The position numbers and the translations under genes are program-made. From Sphingomonas kaistensis (lineage in GTDB: Bacteria; Pseudomonadota; Alphaproteobacteria; Sphingomonadales; Sphingomonadaceae): a stretch of 64,000 nucleotides of DNA. Where the stretch lies: positions 2,053,001 to 2,117,000 of the forward strand of contig NZ_JAATJC010000001.1 in NCBI RefSeq assembly GCF_011927725.1. The letters run 5' to 3'. The notes under the pieces were generated by a model that was not told where the DNA came from, ran no database searches, and was given only the letters and a program-made list of their open reading frames with translations. How positions within the stretch are numbered: the first letter of the stretch is position 1; each line of letters begins with the position of its first letter. Positions 35,344 through 45,113 of this stretch are shown in pieces.

Positions 35344-36099
35344 GTGATCATCCTCCTTTCCCCCGCCAAGACCCTCGATTTCGCCACTCCCTTCGAGGAG
35401 GAGGCGACCACGCCGCGCTTTGAACGCGAGGCGGCCAGCATCGCGCGCGCTGCCGCGAAGCTCGGTCCGGCCGACCTGGCGGGGCTGATGCACATCTCCG
35501 ACAAGCTCGCAGAGCTCAACGCCACGCGCTTCAAGACCTTCCGCAAGGCCGAGCAGCGGCCCGCGATCCGCGCCTTCGCCGGCGACGTCTATCGCGGCTT
35601 CGACGCGGCCAGCGCGGACGAGGAAACGATCGCCTTTGCGCAGGACCACCTGCGAATCCTGTCAGGGCTCTACGGCGTGCTCCGCCCGCTCGATGCGATG
35701 CGGCCCTATCGGCTGGAAATGGGCACCGGCTGGAGCCCGAGCGGCGGCAAGCTGGTCGAGCATTGGGGCCGCAAGGTCGCCCGCGCGGTGCTGGATGACC
35801 TCAAGAGCGATTGCTCGGGCCTGCTGATGAACCTTGCCAGCAACGAATATTTTGCCGTGGTGCAGCCCTTCCTGCCCCGGAAGGGCGTGACCCTGGTCAG
35901 CCCCGACTTTCGGGTCCGGACCGCCAAGGGTCTGCAGTTCCAGAGCTTCACCGCCAAGGTCGCCCGCGGCACCATGGCCCGCTGGCTGTGCGAGGAAAGG
36001 ATCGCCGACCGCGAGGCGGTGGAGGGCTTCAACCGCGACGGCTGGAAGCATGCTGCGGAAGGCAGCACGGCGGCGCGTCCGCTGTTTGTCCGCGACTAG
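35344..36099 (+). CDS. yaaA: Peroxide stress protein YaaA (DUF328/UPF0246)
   Basis: Protein of 251 residues, full length for the family. The start is GTG 35344 (MIILLSPAKTLDF, the family hallmark). Other conserved blocks are LSGLYGVLRPLDAMRPYRLEMG, NLASNEYFAVV, and GFNRDGW. In E. coli YaaA lowers free iron and protects DNA during peroxide stress. No Shine-Dalgarno is evident; the leader is the GC-rich stretch that follows a divergent promoter region at 35168-35343. Confidence 0.95.
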   Translation: MIILLSPAKTLDFATPFEEEATTPRFEREAASIARAAAKLGPADLAGLMHISDKLAELNATRFKTFRKAEQRPAIRAFAGDVYRGFDAASADEETIAFAQDHLRILSGLYGVLRPLDAMRPYRLEMGTGWSPSGGKLVEHWGRKVARAVLDDLKSDCSGLLMNLASNEYFAVVQPFLPRKGVTLVSPDFRVRTAKGLQFQSFTAKVARGTMARWLCEERIADREAVEGFNRDGWKHAAEGSTAARPLFVRD

Positions 36100-36104
36100 G
36101 GCGG

Positions 36105-36126
36105 CGCGCGAGGAAACCCTCGCGCG
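36105..36126. repeat. Perfect hairpin after yaaA
   Basis: CGCGCGAGG (36105-36113) and CCTCGCGCG (36118-36126) flank the loop AAAC just after the yaaA stop. The stem is very stable but no T run follows, so it may mark the 3' end of the yaaA mRNA without being a classic terminator. Confidence 0.6.
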
Positions 36127-36186
36127 TACACGCGCGCGCTGCTAGGCAGTTGCATACAACGATAAACACAAGCCTGAGGTTGTTTC

Positions 36187-38967
36187 TTGGCCACTGAAGC
36201 CCCGGCGGGCACCCCGCCTTCGAGCGACGCGATTCTGCCCATCTCCATCGTCGAGGAGATGAAGACCAGCTATCTCGACTATGCGATGAGCGTCATCGTC
36301 AGCCGCGCGCTGCCCGACGTGCGCGACGGGCTGAAGCCGGTCCACCGGCGCATCCTTTATTCGGCCAGCGAGAACGGATTCGTCTACAACCGGCCCTACC
36401 GCAAGTCGGCCCGCATCGTCGGCGACGTGATCGGTAAATACCACCCGCACGGCGACACCGCGATCTACGACGCGCTGGCCCGGATGACCCAGGACTGGTC
36501 GATGCGGGTGCCGCTGATCGACGGCCAGGGCAACTTCGGCTCGATGGATCCCGATCCGCCCGCCGCCATGCGCTACACCGAGGCGCGGCTGGCCAAGGTC
36601 GCGGGCTTCCTGCTCGACGACCTCGACAAGGACACGGTCAACTTCCAGCCCAACTACGACGCGTCCGAGCGCGAGCCGCAGGTCCTTCCGGCGCGCTTTC
36701 CCAACCTGCTGGTCAACGGCGCCGGCGGGATCGCGGTCGGCATGGCAACCAATATTCCGCCCCACAACCTCGGCGAAGTGATCAACGCCTGCCGCGCCTA
36801 CATCGACGATCCCGCGGTGACGTCCGAGCAGTTGATGGAGCATGTGAAGGGGCCCGACTTCCCGACCGGTGCCATCATCCTCGGCACCGCCGGGATCCGC
36901 TCGGCCTACACCGCCGGGCGCGGCTCGGTGGTGGTGCGCTCGCGCTACAAGATCGAGGAAGGCCGGGGCGATCGCAAGTCGATCGTGCTCACCGAAATCC
37001 CCTACCAGCAAGGCAAGAATGCGCTGGTCGAGAAGATCGCCGAAGCCGCCAAGGAAAAGCGGATCGAGGGCGTATCCGACATCCGCGACGAATCGAACCG
37101 CGAGGGCGTCCGGGTCGTCATCGAACTGAAGCGCGACGCGACCCCCGAAGTGGTGCTGAACCAGCTCTGGCGGCATACCCCGGCGCAGGGCTCCTTCCCC
37201 TGCAACATGCTGGCGATCCGCGGCGGCCGGCCCGAAACGCTGGCGCTGCGCGACATCATCGAGAGCTTCATCAAGTTCCGCGAGGAAGTCATCACCCGCC
37301 GCTCGAAGTTCGAGCTGATGAAGGCGCGCGACCGGGCCCACATCCTGCTCGGGCTGGTGGTTGCAGTCACTAACCTCGACGAGGTGGTGCGGATCATCCG
37401 CGGCTCCGCTTCTCCCGCCGAGGCGCGCGAGGCGCTGCTTTCGCGCGACTGGCCGGGCGACGAGATCCGCCCCTACATCCGTCTGGTCGAAGCGGTCGAG
37501 GCCCATGCGGTCGGCGCCGACTATCGCCTCAGCGAAACGCAGGTGAAGGCGATCCTCGACCTGCGCCTCCATCGCCTCACCGCGCTCGGCCGTGACGAGA
37601 TCGGCAACGAGCTCGAGGGGCTGGCGACGATCATCACCGACCTTCTCGAGATTCTCGGCAACCGCGTCCGCCTCTACGAGGTGATGCGCGAGGAGCTGGA
37701 CGAGGTCGACCGCGAATTCTCCACCCCGCGCAAGACTGAGCTGGCGGCGGCGTTCGACGGGATCGACGACGAGGATCTGATCGAGCGTGAGGACATGGTC
37801 GTGACGGTGACCATGACCGGCTACATCAAGCGCACCGCTTTGTCGGTGTTCCGCGAGCAGAAGCGCGGCGGCAAGGGCCGTTCCGGCATCGCCACCAAGG
37901 ACGAGGATGCGGTCACCAACCTGTTCGTGACATCGACCCACAATCCGGTGCTGTTCTTCTCCAACCTCGGCCGGGTCTACCGGATGAAGGTATGGCGCCT
38001 GCCCGAGGGCGGACCGACCGCCAAGGGCCGGCCGATGATCAACCTCCTGCCGTTGCAGGCAGGCGAGGTGATCACCACCGTCCTGCCGCTGCCCGAGGAC
38101 GAGGAAAGCTGGGGCGCGCTGCACCTGATGTTCGCCACCGCCCATGGCGCGGTCCGCCGCAACAGCATGGACGCGTTCAAGAACATCCCCACCGCCGGCA
38201 AGATCGCGATGAAGTTCGGGATCGCCGACGAGGGCGAGGAAGAGGATGCGACCGACCGCCTGGTCGGCGTCGCATTGTGCAGCGAAGGGGACGACGTCCT
38301 GCTTGCCACCCGCAACGGCAAGGCGATCCGCTTCATGTCGACCGCGATCCGCGAATTCCAGTCGCGTTCGTCGACCGGCGTACGCGGAGTCCGGCTGCTC
38401 GGGGACGACGAGGTCATGTCGATGTCGATCCTGCGCCGCGTCGGCACCGAAGCGGAAGAGCGCGAAGCCTATCTGCGCAGCCCGCGCTGGCGCGACAACA
38501 TCGGCGCCGAAGGGCTCGACGAGGAGCGCTACAACTTCATCGCCGACAATGAGCAGTTCATCCTGACCGTCACCGAAAACGGCTTCGGCAAGCGTACCAG
38601 CGCCTACGAATATCGCCGTACCGGCCGCGGTGGGCAGGGTATCACCAACATCGACACTTCGGAACGCAACGGCCAGGTTGTGGCGAGCTTCCCGGTCAAG
38701 CCGGGCGAGCAGATCATGCTTGCGACCGATCAGGGCAAGATGATCCGCACCACCGTCGGATCGATCCGGATTGCCGGCCGCAACACGCAGGGCGTGATGA
38801 TCTTCCGCGTCGGTTCGGCCGAGCATGTGGTCTCGGTCGCGCGCATCGACGAGGAAGACGAGGTCGAGGTCGAAGTCGCCGACGGTGAGATCGCGCCCGA
38901 CGATGGCGCCAGCACCGGCGAGCAGGAGCTCGACAAGCCGGTCGACCCGGGCATCCGCGAGGAGTGA
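36187..38967 (+). CDS. gyrA: DNA gyrase subunit A
   Basis: Topoisomerase II breakage-reunion subunit, 926 residues. The start is TTG 36187 ([15 protein letters not shown]), with GAGG eight bases before. The active Tyr is Y130 ([10 protein letters not shown]). The quinolone-resistance region reads [13 protein letters not shown]91 stands where E. coli has Ser83, and D95 matches Asp87. The GyrA box QKRGGKG in the C-terminal beta-pinwheel separates it from ParC. A spacer rich in Glu/Asp (EEEDATD) and an acidic tail (about 875-926) are present. A terminator hairpin follows. Confidence 0.97.
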   Translation: MATEAPAGTPPSSDAILPISIVEEMKTSYLDYAMSVIVSRALPDVRDGLKPVHRRILYSASENGFVYNRPYRKSARIVGDVIGKYHPHGDTAIYDALARMTQDWSMRVPLIDGQGNFGSMDPDPPAAMRYTEARLAKVAGFLLDDLDKDTVNFQPNYDASEREPQVLPARFPNLLVNGAGGIAVGMATNIPPHNLGEVINACRAYIDDPAVTSEQLMEHVKGPDFPTGAIILGTAGIRSAYTAGRGSVVVRSRYKIEEGRGDRKSIVLTEIPYQQGKNALVEKIAEAAKEKRIEGVSDIRDESNREGVRVVIELKRDATPEVVLNQLWRHTPAQGSFPCNMLAIRGGRPETLALRDIIESFIKFREEVITRRSKFELMKARDRAHILLGLVVAVTNLDEVVRIIRGSASPAEAREALLSRDWPGDEIRPYIRLVEAVEAHAVGADYRLSETQVKAILDLRLHRLTALGRDEIGNELEGLATIITDLLEILGNRVRLYEVMREELDEVDREFSTPRKTELAAAFDGIDDEDLIEREDMVVTVTMTGYIKRTALSVFREQKRGGKGRSGIATKDEDAVTNLFVTSTHNPVLFFSNLGRVYRMKVWRLPEGGPTAKGRPMINLLPLQAGEVITTVLPLPEDEESWGALHLMFATAHGAVRRNSMDAFKNIPTAGKIAMKFGIADEGEEEDATDRLVGVALCSEGDDVLLATRNGKAIRFMSTAIREFQSRSSTGVRGVRLLGDDEVMSMSILRRVGTEAEEREAYLRSPRWRDNIGAEGLDEERYNFIADNEQFILTVTENGFGKRTSAYEYRRTGRGGQGITNIDTSERNGQVVASFPVKPGEQIMLATDQGKMIRTTVGSIRIAGRNTQGVMIFRVGSAEHVVSVARIDEEDEVEVEVADGEIAPDDGASTGEQELDKPVDPGIREE

Positions 38968-38973
38968 TCGAAG

Positions 38974-39010
38974 GGGAGCGCTGGCCGGTCACGGCACGCG
39001 CTCCCTGTTT
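38974..39010 (+). terminator. Probable rho-independent terminator after gyrA
   Basis: GGGAGCGC (38974-38981) pairs with GCGCTCCC (38998-39005). The loop holds a second nested stem, GCCG/CGGC. It is followed by TGTTT. It starts six bases after the gyrA stop. Confidence 0.7.
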
Positions 39011-39130
39011 CACCGCCCGCACGTCACGGCTTGCCCCGGAACGAGGCTCGACGCCGTGGTTTGGCACTGATCTCGCAACCCTCCTTGGGCCCGTCCGTTC
39101 TCTTCCATACTCACATGGAGGAGCCCTTAA

Positions 39131-39601
39131 ATGCCCATTCCCAATCGTGCGCTGGTTTTGGTGGTCGACGGCCGCAAGATGCTGTTCTTCCGCAATGAAG
39201 GCGACACGAACCAGATCGATCTTCGCACCGAGGCGCATGAAGAGCGCGACGATGCCAATCATGACGGCGATCTGAAGACCGATGCGCCCGGCACCTCGCA
39301 CAGCAGCGTCGGATCGGCTCGATCCAGCATGGAAGAAACCGACTTCAAGCAGCAGGAGGAGGATAATTGGGTCAAGGACGTGGCCGAGAAGCTGCGCCTC
39401 CGCGCGCTTCGCGGTGACTTCGACCACCTCTGCATCGTCGCCCCGCCCAAGGCCCTCGGCGTGCTCCGCAAGGAATTGCACAAGGAAGTCGAGAAGCGCG
39501 TGGTCTGCACCATCAACAAGGAAATGAGCGGCCGCCCGATCCCCGATATCGAGGCGCTGATCGTCAACCATACCAAGGCGGAAGAGCCCGCCGACGTCTG
39601 A
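39131..39601 (+). CDS. Host-attachment-protein family (baeRF/AtsE-like)
   Basis: Protein of 156 residues, soluble. N-terminal ALVLVVDGRKMLFFRNEG and C-terminal LCIVAPPKALGVLRKELHKEV are the typical blocks of the host-attachment protein family, which belongs to the bacterial/archaeal eRF1-like (RNase H-fold, translation-factor-like) group. The plant-attachment name came from Agrobacterium; a ribosome or stress role is also possible. The middle is a polar, Asp/Ser/His-rich loop. GGAGG stands about eight bases before ATG. A 9-bp inverted repeat follows the stop. Confidence 0.82.
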   Translation: MPIPNRALVLVVDGRKMLFFRNEGDTNQIDLRTEAHEERDDANHDGDLKTDAPGTSHSSVGSARSSMEETDFKQQEEDNWVKDVAEKLRLRALRGDFDHLCIVAPPKALGVLRKELHKEVEKRVVCTINKEMSGRPIPDIEALIVNHTKAEEPADV

Positions 39602-39607
39602 CTGGCT

Positions 39608-39651
39608 GGGCGGCCGGTCATGCAAACCACTCGCAACAGGAACGGCCGCCC
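39608..39651. repeat. Long-loop inverted repeat between two stress-type genes
   Basis: Perfect arms GGGCGGCCG (39608-39616) and CGGCCGCCC (39643-39651) with a 26-base loop. No T run follows. It could be a transcript-end stabiliser between the attachment-protein and hemerythrin genes. Confidence 0.55.
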
Positions 39652-39700
39652 TCCCCCACCCGTTTCGCGGCCAAGCATTCACCCAATAGGGAGACATCAC

Positions 39701-40354
39701 ATGGCCACTCGAAACGAAACCGGCACGCGCACCCGCACGACGTCGGGCACCAAGAAGACCAATCGCTCCAGCAACGACCGCAGCGCGTTCAGCTTCGGCG
39801 ACAAGGGCACCGGCGCCGCGCCGCTGCTCGGCGCCCTGGCCGCGGGTGCGGCGATCGGAATCGGCGCAAACTGGGTCCGCAAGTTCGTCCAGCAAGCCTC
39901 GGAATCGCTGGCGGCCGGCGGCGAATGGGACCAGATCCTCGCGCTCGAGCACAAGGCGACCCTGGCGAAGTTCGACCTCATCCTCGCGACCGAGGACGAC
40001 GAGACGCTGAAGCGCACCGCACTGATCAAGACGCTGCATTATGCGCTGAACAAGCACGCCCACCAGGAAGAGCAGGTCGTCTATCCGGCGCTGCGCCAGG
40101 CCAATGAGACGGTCGATGCCGACCATCTCGAGCATGAGCACGGCTATGTGAAGACCTACCTCTACCGCCTAGAGAACATGGACAAGGGCAGCCCCGAGTT
40201 CCTTCCCACCGTGCGCGAGTTCCGCGACCTGATCGAGGAACATGCCCGGATGGAGGAAGAGCAGGTCTATCCGCGCTTCAAGAACTCGCTGAGCGAGGAG
40301 CAAAACGCCAAGATCACCAGCCTGATGAACAAGGAAGGCATGAAGATGAGCTGA
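39701..40354 (+). CDS. Hemerythrin-like (HHE) domain protein with membrane-leaning N-terminus
   Basis: Protein of 217 residues from ATG 39701 (AGGGAG seven bases before). A polar Thr/Arg/Lys-rich start is followed by one hydrophobic Gly/Ala segment (APLLGALAAGAAIGIGANWV, about 41-60) and a four-helix HHE domain (about 78-205). Metal-ligand candidates are His in ALEHKAT, KHAHQEEQVVYPAL and LEHEHG, and EEHARMEEEQVYPRF. Such proteins bind a di-iron centre for O2, NO or iron handling. The hydrophobic stretch may tether it to the membrane. A strong terminator follows. Confidence 0.88.
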   Translation: MATRNETGTRTRTTSGTKKTNRSSNDRSAFSFGDKGTGAAPLLGALAAGAAIGIGANWVRKFVQQASESLAAGGEWDQILALEHKATLAKFDLILATEDDETLKRTALIKTLHYALNKHAHQEEQVVYPALRQANETVDADHLEHEHGYVKTYLYRLENMDKGSPEFLPTVREFRDLIEEHARMEEEQVYPRFKNSLSEEQNAKITSLMNKEGMKMS

Positions 40355-40381
40355 GGCCAAGCGGCCCTGTCATCGACGAAG

Positions 40382-40410
40382 AAGCCCCGGCAGCAATGCC
40401 GGGGCTTTTT
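40382..40410. terminator. Bidirectional terminator between the hemerythrin gene and dnaE
   Basis: AAGCCCCGGCA (40382-40392) pairs perfectly with TGCCGGGGCTT (40397-40407), with loop GCAA and a T run on both strands. It ends the plus-strand unit and dnaE. Confidence 0.92.
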
Positions 40411-40414
40411 CGTA

Positions 40415-43400
40415 TCAGCCGACGAGGCGCAATTGCTCGGCCGCGGCGAGGGTCACGCCGCCCTCACCGACGAAGCGTTCCAGGCGGGCGCCAAGCTCGG
40501 CATCGACCGCAAAGCGCCCCGGCAGGAGCAATTGCGCAGCGCGCCCGTCGCTGATCGGCACGACCAGCCGCACGATCCCGCTGCCGGTGGGCAGGCCCTT
40601 CAACTCGGCGACGACCGCCGGGATCGCGGCATCGTCCGGACAGCGCACCGTCAGTTCGACCCGGCTGCGCCTTGCCAGTTCCTCTAGCGGCTGGAACCGC
40701 TTGATGGTGACGCGCGGCTGTTCTTCACCGGGACGGCGGTCGAGTTCGACCGTGAGGAGTCCGCACTGGCCCGCCTTGGCAGCGGCCTCCACCGCCGCGG
40801 CGGCCTCGTCGTCGAAGACGGTGGCGTCGAACTGGCCGCCGCTATCGCTGAAGCGGGCCATCATGAAGCGGCGTCCCTTCTGCGAAGTACGCCAGCGCGC
40901 TTCCTCGACCAGGCCCGCCATGGTCGCCGCACCGCGCCCGTCGGCAGGGATGCTGACCGCGCCGAGCTCGGTCGACTGCCGCACCTTGTGCGCGGCCAGC
41001 AGATGCTTGTGATGGTCGACCGGATGGGCCGAGAAATAGAAGCCGAAGCTGTCGCGCTCGGCCGCCATCCGCTCGGCCAGCGTCCAGCGGGCATCGTGCG
41101 GAAGGCGGATCGGCACCACTTCCGCAGGTCCGTCGCTCCCGCCGCCGAACAACCCGCCCTGCCCGCTGGTCTTTTCATGGTGCGCGCTGGCGGCGTGCGC
41201 AAGGATCGTCTCCGCGCCGGCATGCACCGCGGCGCGGTCGGGATTAAGGCTGTCGAGCGCGCCGGCGGAGGCCAGGCTTTCGAGCTGCCGGCGGTTGAGG
41301 ATCCTGGGATCGATCCGCGCCGCAAAATCCTCGAGGCTGGCGAAGGGCTTCTTCATCCGCTCGGTGACCAATTCTTCCATCGCCTTCTCGCCGACGCCCT
41401 TGAGCGCGCCCAGCGCGTAGCGGACGCCGCCATCCTGCACGTCGAACGCAGCCTCGCTGGCGTTGACGTCGGGCGGCAGCAGGGTCTGGCCCATTCGGCG
41501 CAGGTCGTCGACGAACAGGCAGAGCTTGTCGGTCTGGTGGAGGTCGTAGCTCATCGACGCGGCGTAGAATTCGGCCGGGTGATGCGCCTTCAACCAGGCG
41601 GTATGATAGGCGACCAGCGCATAGGCGGCGGCGTGGCTCTTGTTGAAGCCGTAGCCGGCGAACTTGTCGATCAAGTCGAACAGCTCGTTGGCCTTGGCCG
41701 GCTTGATGTCCTGCCGCCCGCAACCCTCGACGAAGCGGGCCCGCTGGGCGTCCATCTCGGCCTTGATCTTCTTGCCCATCGCCCGGCGCAGCAAGTCGGC
41801 TTCGCCCAGGCTGTAGCCGGCCAGCACCTGCGCGGCCTGCATGACCTGTTCCTGGTAGACGAAGATGCCGTAGGTTTCCTTCAGCACGTCTTCCAGCAGG
41901 GCGTGGGGATACTGGATCTCCTGCCGCCCGTTCTTGCGGTCGCCGAACAGCGGAATGTTGTCCATCGGGCCCGGTCGATAGAGCGAGACGAGCGCGATGA
42001 TGTCGCCGAAGTTGGTCGGCCGAACCGCCGCGAGCGTCCGCCGCATCCCGTCGGATTCCAGCTGGAACACGCCCACCGTGTCGCCGCGCTGGAGGAGTTC
42101 GTAGACGGCGGGGTCGTCCCACTTGAGGGTCGCGTAATCGACCTCGATCCCGCGCTTGGCGAGCAGTCGCTGGCCTTCCTTCAGCACCGACAGGGTTTTC
42201 AGGCCGAGGAAATCGAACTTCACCAGACCCGCGCCTTCGACATATTTCATGTCGAACTGCGTCACCGGCATGTCCGAACGCGGATCGCGGTGCAGCGGCA
42301 CCAGTTCCTGCAGCGGACGGTCTCCGATGACGACGCCGGCGGCATGGGTCGAGCTGTGGCGCGGCAGGCCTTCCAGCTTCATCGCCAGGTCGAACAGCCG
42401 CTTCACCTGCGGCTCGTTCTTCACTTCGGTCGCCAACTCACTGACGCCATTCAGGGAACGCTCCAGCGTCCACGGGTCGGTCGGGTGGTTGGGGACGAGC
42501 TTCGCCAGCCGGTCGACATGGCCGTAGCTCATCTGCAGTACGCGCCCGGTGTCCTTCAGCACGGCGCGGGCCTTGAGGCGCCCGAAGGTGATGATCTGCG
42601 CCACCTTGTCCCGGCCATATTTGCCCTGGACGTAGCGGATCACCTTGTCGCGGTGGGTTTCGCAGAAGTCGATGTCGAAGTCGGGCATCGACACGCGTTC
42701 GGGGTTGAGGAAACGTTCGAACAGCAGGCCGAGCTCGAGCGGGTCGAGGTCGGTGATCAGCAGCGCCCAGGCCACCGCCGAACCAGCGCCCGATCCGCGG
42801 CCCGGACCGACCGGGATATCGTTGGCCTTGGCCCAGCCGATGAAGTCGGCGACGATCAGGAAGTAACCCGCGAACCCCATGCGGACGATGACGTCGAGCT
42901 CGAAGTCGAGGCGATCGCGGTAGGTCGGCTTCTGCTCGTCCGGATAGTCGGCGATCCGCTTTTCAAGTCCGGCGTGCGCTGCCTTTCGCAGCGCTTCGTC
43001 CTCGTCCTCGCCCATGCGGGGCAGGATCGGGCGGCGCTTGGGTGCGGCGACGGCGCAGCGGCGGGCAACGACCAGTGTATTGTCGAGCGCTTCGGGCAGG
43101 TCCTGGAACAACGCCGCCATCTCGGCCTCGCCCTTGAGCCAGGCATGCTCGCTCGAACGGGGACGCTCGGCCTCATCGACGTAGGCGCTGTTGGCGATGC
43201 ACAGCATGGCGTCGTGGGCGGCGTGGAAGTGCGGCTCTGCGTAGAGTGCCGGGTTGGTCGCGACCAGCGGCAGGTCAAGAGCATAGGCGAGGTCGAGCAG
43301 AGCACCCTCGGCGGCGTCCTCCGCCGCATCGCCGCGGCGGCTGACTTCGATGTACAGGCGGTCGGGAAACAGGCCGGCGAGCCTTAGGAGCGCGTCGCGG

Positions 43401-43855
43401 GCCTTGGCCGCCTGGCCGTCGGCGAGCAGGCGGACCACCGCACCCTCTCCGCCCGCGGTCAGCGCGAGCAGGCCGTCGGAATGACCGGCGAGGTCGTCAA
43501 GCGTGACGTGCGGCGTCAGGTGATCGGGGCGCTCCATATGCGCCTTGCTGACCAGCCGGCAGAGATTGGCATAGCCGGCCTCGTCCTTGGCCAGCAGCAC
43601 CAGCCAGTCGACGCTTTCCTTGGCCCCACCCCATTCCGCCGGACGGGCGATCCCAAGGGTCGCCCCAACGATCGGCTGGACCCCGGCGTCCATCGCCGCA
43701 TCGCTGAAGGCCATGGCGGCGTAGAGGCCGTTGCGATCGGTAAGCGCGACCGCCGGAAAGCCGCGCTTGGCCGCGGTCTTGGCGAGGTCCTTGGGCTCGA
43801 TCGCCCCTTCGAGCATCGAGAAACAGGACAGGACGCGAAGGGGTACGAAAGCCAT
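40415..43855 (-). CDS. dnaE: DNA polymerase III subunit alpha
   Basis: Replicative polymerase, 1146 residues. The N-terminal PHP domain begins with LSCFSMLEGAIEP and AVALTDRNGLY. The polymerase catalytic block has VGPGRGSGAGSAVAWALLITDLDP and the catalytic Asp set PDFDIDFCE. The finger region contains VGVFQLESDGMRRTL and GFNKSHAAAYALVAYHTAWLK, and a helix-hairpin-helix and OB region lie toward the end. Length and motifs fit DnaE1 and not the mutagenic DnaE2. ATG 43855 is the only sensible start. The upstream gap of 79 bases holds its promoter by position. Confidence 0.97.
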   Translation of the reverse strand: MAFVPLRVLSCFSMLEGAIEPKDLAKTAAKRGFPAVALTDRNGLYAAMAFSDAAMDAGVQPIVGATLGIARPAEWGGAKESVDWLVLLAKDEAGYANLCRLVSKAHMERPDHLTPHVTLDDLAGHSDGLLALTAGGEGAVVRLLADGQAAKARDALLRLAGLFPDRLYIEVSRRGDAAEDAAEGALLDLAYALDLPLVATNPALYAEPHFHAAHDAMLCIANSAYVDEAERPRSSEHAWLKGEAEMAALFQDLPEALDNTLVVARRCAVAAPKRRPILPRMGEDEDEALRKAAHAGLEKRIADYPDEQKPTYRDRLDFELDVIVRMGFAGYFLIVADFIGWAKANDIPVGPGRGSGAGSAVAWALLITDLDPLELGLLFERFLNPERVSMPDFDIDFCETHRDKVIRYVQGKYGRDKVAQIITFGRLKARAVLKDTGRVLQMSYGHVDRLAKLVPNHPTDPWTLERSLNGVSELATEVKNEPQVKRLFDLAMKLEGLPRHSSTHAAGVVIGDRPLQELVPLHRDPRSDMPVTQFDMKYVEGAGLVKFDFLGLKTLSVLKEGQRLLAKRGIEVDYATLKWDDPAVYELLQRGDTVGVFQLESDGMRRTLAAVRPTNFGDIIALVSLYRPGPMDNIPLFGDRKNGRQEIQYPHALLEDVLKETYGIFVYQEQVMQAAQVLAGYSLGEADLLRRAMGKKIKAEMDAQRARFVEGCGRQDIKPAKANELFDLIDKFAGYGFNKSHAAAYALVAYHTAWLKAHHPAEFYAASMSYDLHQTDKLCLFVDDLRRMGQTLLPPDVNASEAAFDVQDGGVRYALGALKGVGEKAMEELVTERMKKPFASLEDFAARIDPRILNRRQLESLASAGALDSLNPDRAAVHAGAETILAHAASAHHEKTSGQGGLFGGGSDGPAEVVPIRLPHDARWTLAERMAAERDSFGFYFSAHPVDHHKHLLAAHKVRQSTELGAVSIPADGRGAATMAGLVEEARWRTSQKGRRFMMARFSDSGGQFDATVFDDEAAAAVEAAAKAGQCGLLTVELDRRPGEEQPRVTIKRFQPLEELARRSRVELTVRCPDDAAIPAVVAELKGLPTGSGIVRLVVPISDGRAAQLLLPGRFAVDAELGARLERFVGEGGVTLAAAEQLRLVG

Positions 43856-43934
43856 GGCCGAGGTCTAAAGATGGGGCCCGCCCATGGGAAGCGGAAGAGC
43901 GGGACTTATCCCCAACATCGTCGCACCGAAGGCG

Positions 43935-45098
43935 CTACTGACCCCGCCAGCGCCCGTCGGCGATATCCCTGATCTCGCTGATGCGGCCGCGATAGGCGTC
44001 CGCCACGCAAGCGTCGTTCCGGCAGCGGTCGCGATAGGTGAGGAAGCGGCTGCGGGTCTGCTCCAGCAGCCGCTTGGCCTCGCGGTCCGCGCCGCGATAG
44101 GCGGTGCCGTAGAAGCTGGCCATCTGACGGTCGAGCGCGGCCAGTTCGGAGCTGTTGCACACCGCAATCTCGCCGCGGGTGCGGGCGCGCGCGCAGCTGA
44201 AGCTGGGGCGCGCAGCGGCGGCAGGTTCGGTCGCCGGTGGCGCGCGGTCAGGCGTGGTGTCCACCGGCTCCGGAGCGGGCGGAGCCGGGTTCACCGGGCC
44301 GACCGGCGGCACGACGCCTCCCGGTTCGACCGGCTCGGGCAGGGGCTGGGTGCCGTCGGTGGTCGCAGGCGCCGCGGAGCCGGTACGGGCCAGCGTCGCA
44401 AGCGGGACCACGATCCCTTCGGCTCCGTTCAGAGTCACCACGTCACCGCTGCTGTCGGCCGCCGGCTGCAGGTTGTAGCCGAGGCTTGCGGTTAGCGTCC
44501 GGCGCCCGCCGACCACTTGCACGCCGGGCGGCAGATCGAGCGCGACATCGGCCGTGCAGCTGACCCGCTCCAGTCCGGCGTCCTGCTCGCGCAGCACGGG
44601 CTTGGTCACCCGCAGCGCGGAATAACCGGACAATTGGTCGAACGCGGCCTGATCGGAGCCGCGGGTTACCGCTGCCTGGCGGAACAGTTCGCGCTTGATG
44701 AGGTCGTAAGTCGCCGGGGTCGCGCAACGTGCCTCGGGGTCGGCAACCGCGACTTCCTCGTCGGTCCCTTCGCTATTGTTGCCAAGTGCGTCCGAGCCCG
44801 GGCCGGAGCGGGTCAGCGACAGGCCGAACAGGATGGCGCCGAGCAGCAGCAGCCCGCCGACGATCAGCATCCAGCGGTTGGGGCCGCCCGGGCGAGGACC
44901 ACGGCCGCCACCGGCCGACGTCGCCTCACGGCCGCGGTCGAACGGGTCCGGCTCGGCAGAGCGCCGGTCCTGCCGCTGGTCCTGTCGCTGGTCGTAACGC
45001 GGATCGGGGCCGGGGCGCTCCTGTCCGTCGCTGAAACGCGGATTGAAACCGCCCGGCGGAGGCGGATTGTTGCGGTCGAAGGGAGGACGCTGAACCAT
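43935..45098 (-). CDS. Single-pass membrane protein with C-terminal LprI-like (DUF1311) domain
   Basis: Protein of 387 residues. The N-terminal 70 are disordered and rich in Pro/Gly/Arg/Asp/Gln, with repeats of DQRQDQRQDRR. One membrane helix (about 76-96, WMLIVGGLLLLGAILFGLSL) follows. The outside part has a domain with C123/C181-type Cys pairs (ARCATPATYDLIKRELF, VSCTADVALDLPPG), a Pro-rich hinge and a small four-Cys module (SFSCARARTRGEIAVCNSSELAALDR, CRNDAC). The last is the LprI/DUF1311 fold, linked in mycobacteria to lysozyme inhibition. It precedes nothing related; lolD is upstream. Confidence 0.8.
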   Translation of the reverse strand: MVQRPPFDRNNPPPPGGFNPRFSDGQERPGPDPRYDQRQDQRQDRRSAEPDPFDRGREATSAGGGRGPRPGGPNRWMLIVGGLLLLGAILFGLSLTRSGPGSDALGNNSEGTDEEVAVADPEARCATPATYDLIKRELFRQAAVTRGSDQAAFDQLSGYSALRVTKPVLREQDAGLERVSCTADVALDLPPGVQVVGGRRTLTASLGYNLQPAADSSGDVVTLNGAEGIVVPLATLARTGSAAPATTDGTQPLPEPVEPGGVVPPVGPVNPAPPAPEPVDTTPDRAPPATEPAAAARPSFSCARARTRGEIAVCNSSELAALDRQMASFYGTAYRGADREAKRLLEQTRSRFLTYRDRCRNDACVADAYRGRISEIRDIADGRWRGQ

Positions 45099-45113
45099 GG
45101 CCGGACGAACGCT

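Noticed and set aside
36142..38826. 894-codon open frame antisense to gyrA
   Set aside because: gyrA is certain on the other strand; long antisense frames arise from high GC at third positions, and the product has no recognisable domain.
40988..43387. 799-codon open frame antisense to dnaE
   Set aside because: Shadow of dnaE codons; composition is His/Gln/Val/Arg-rich as in other shadows, with no ribosome site.
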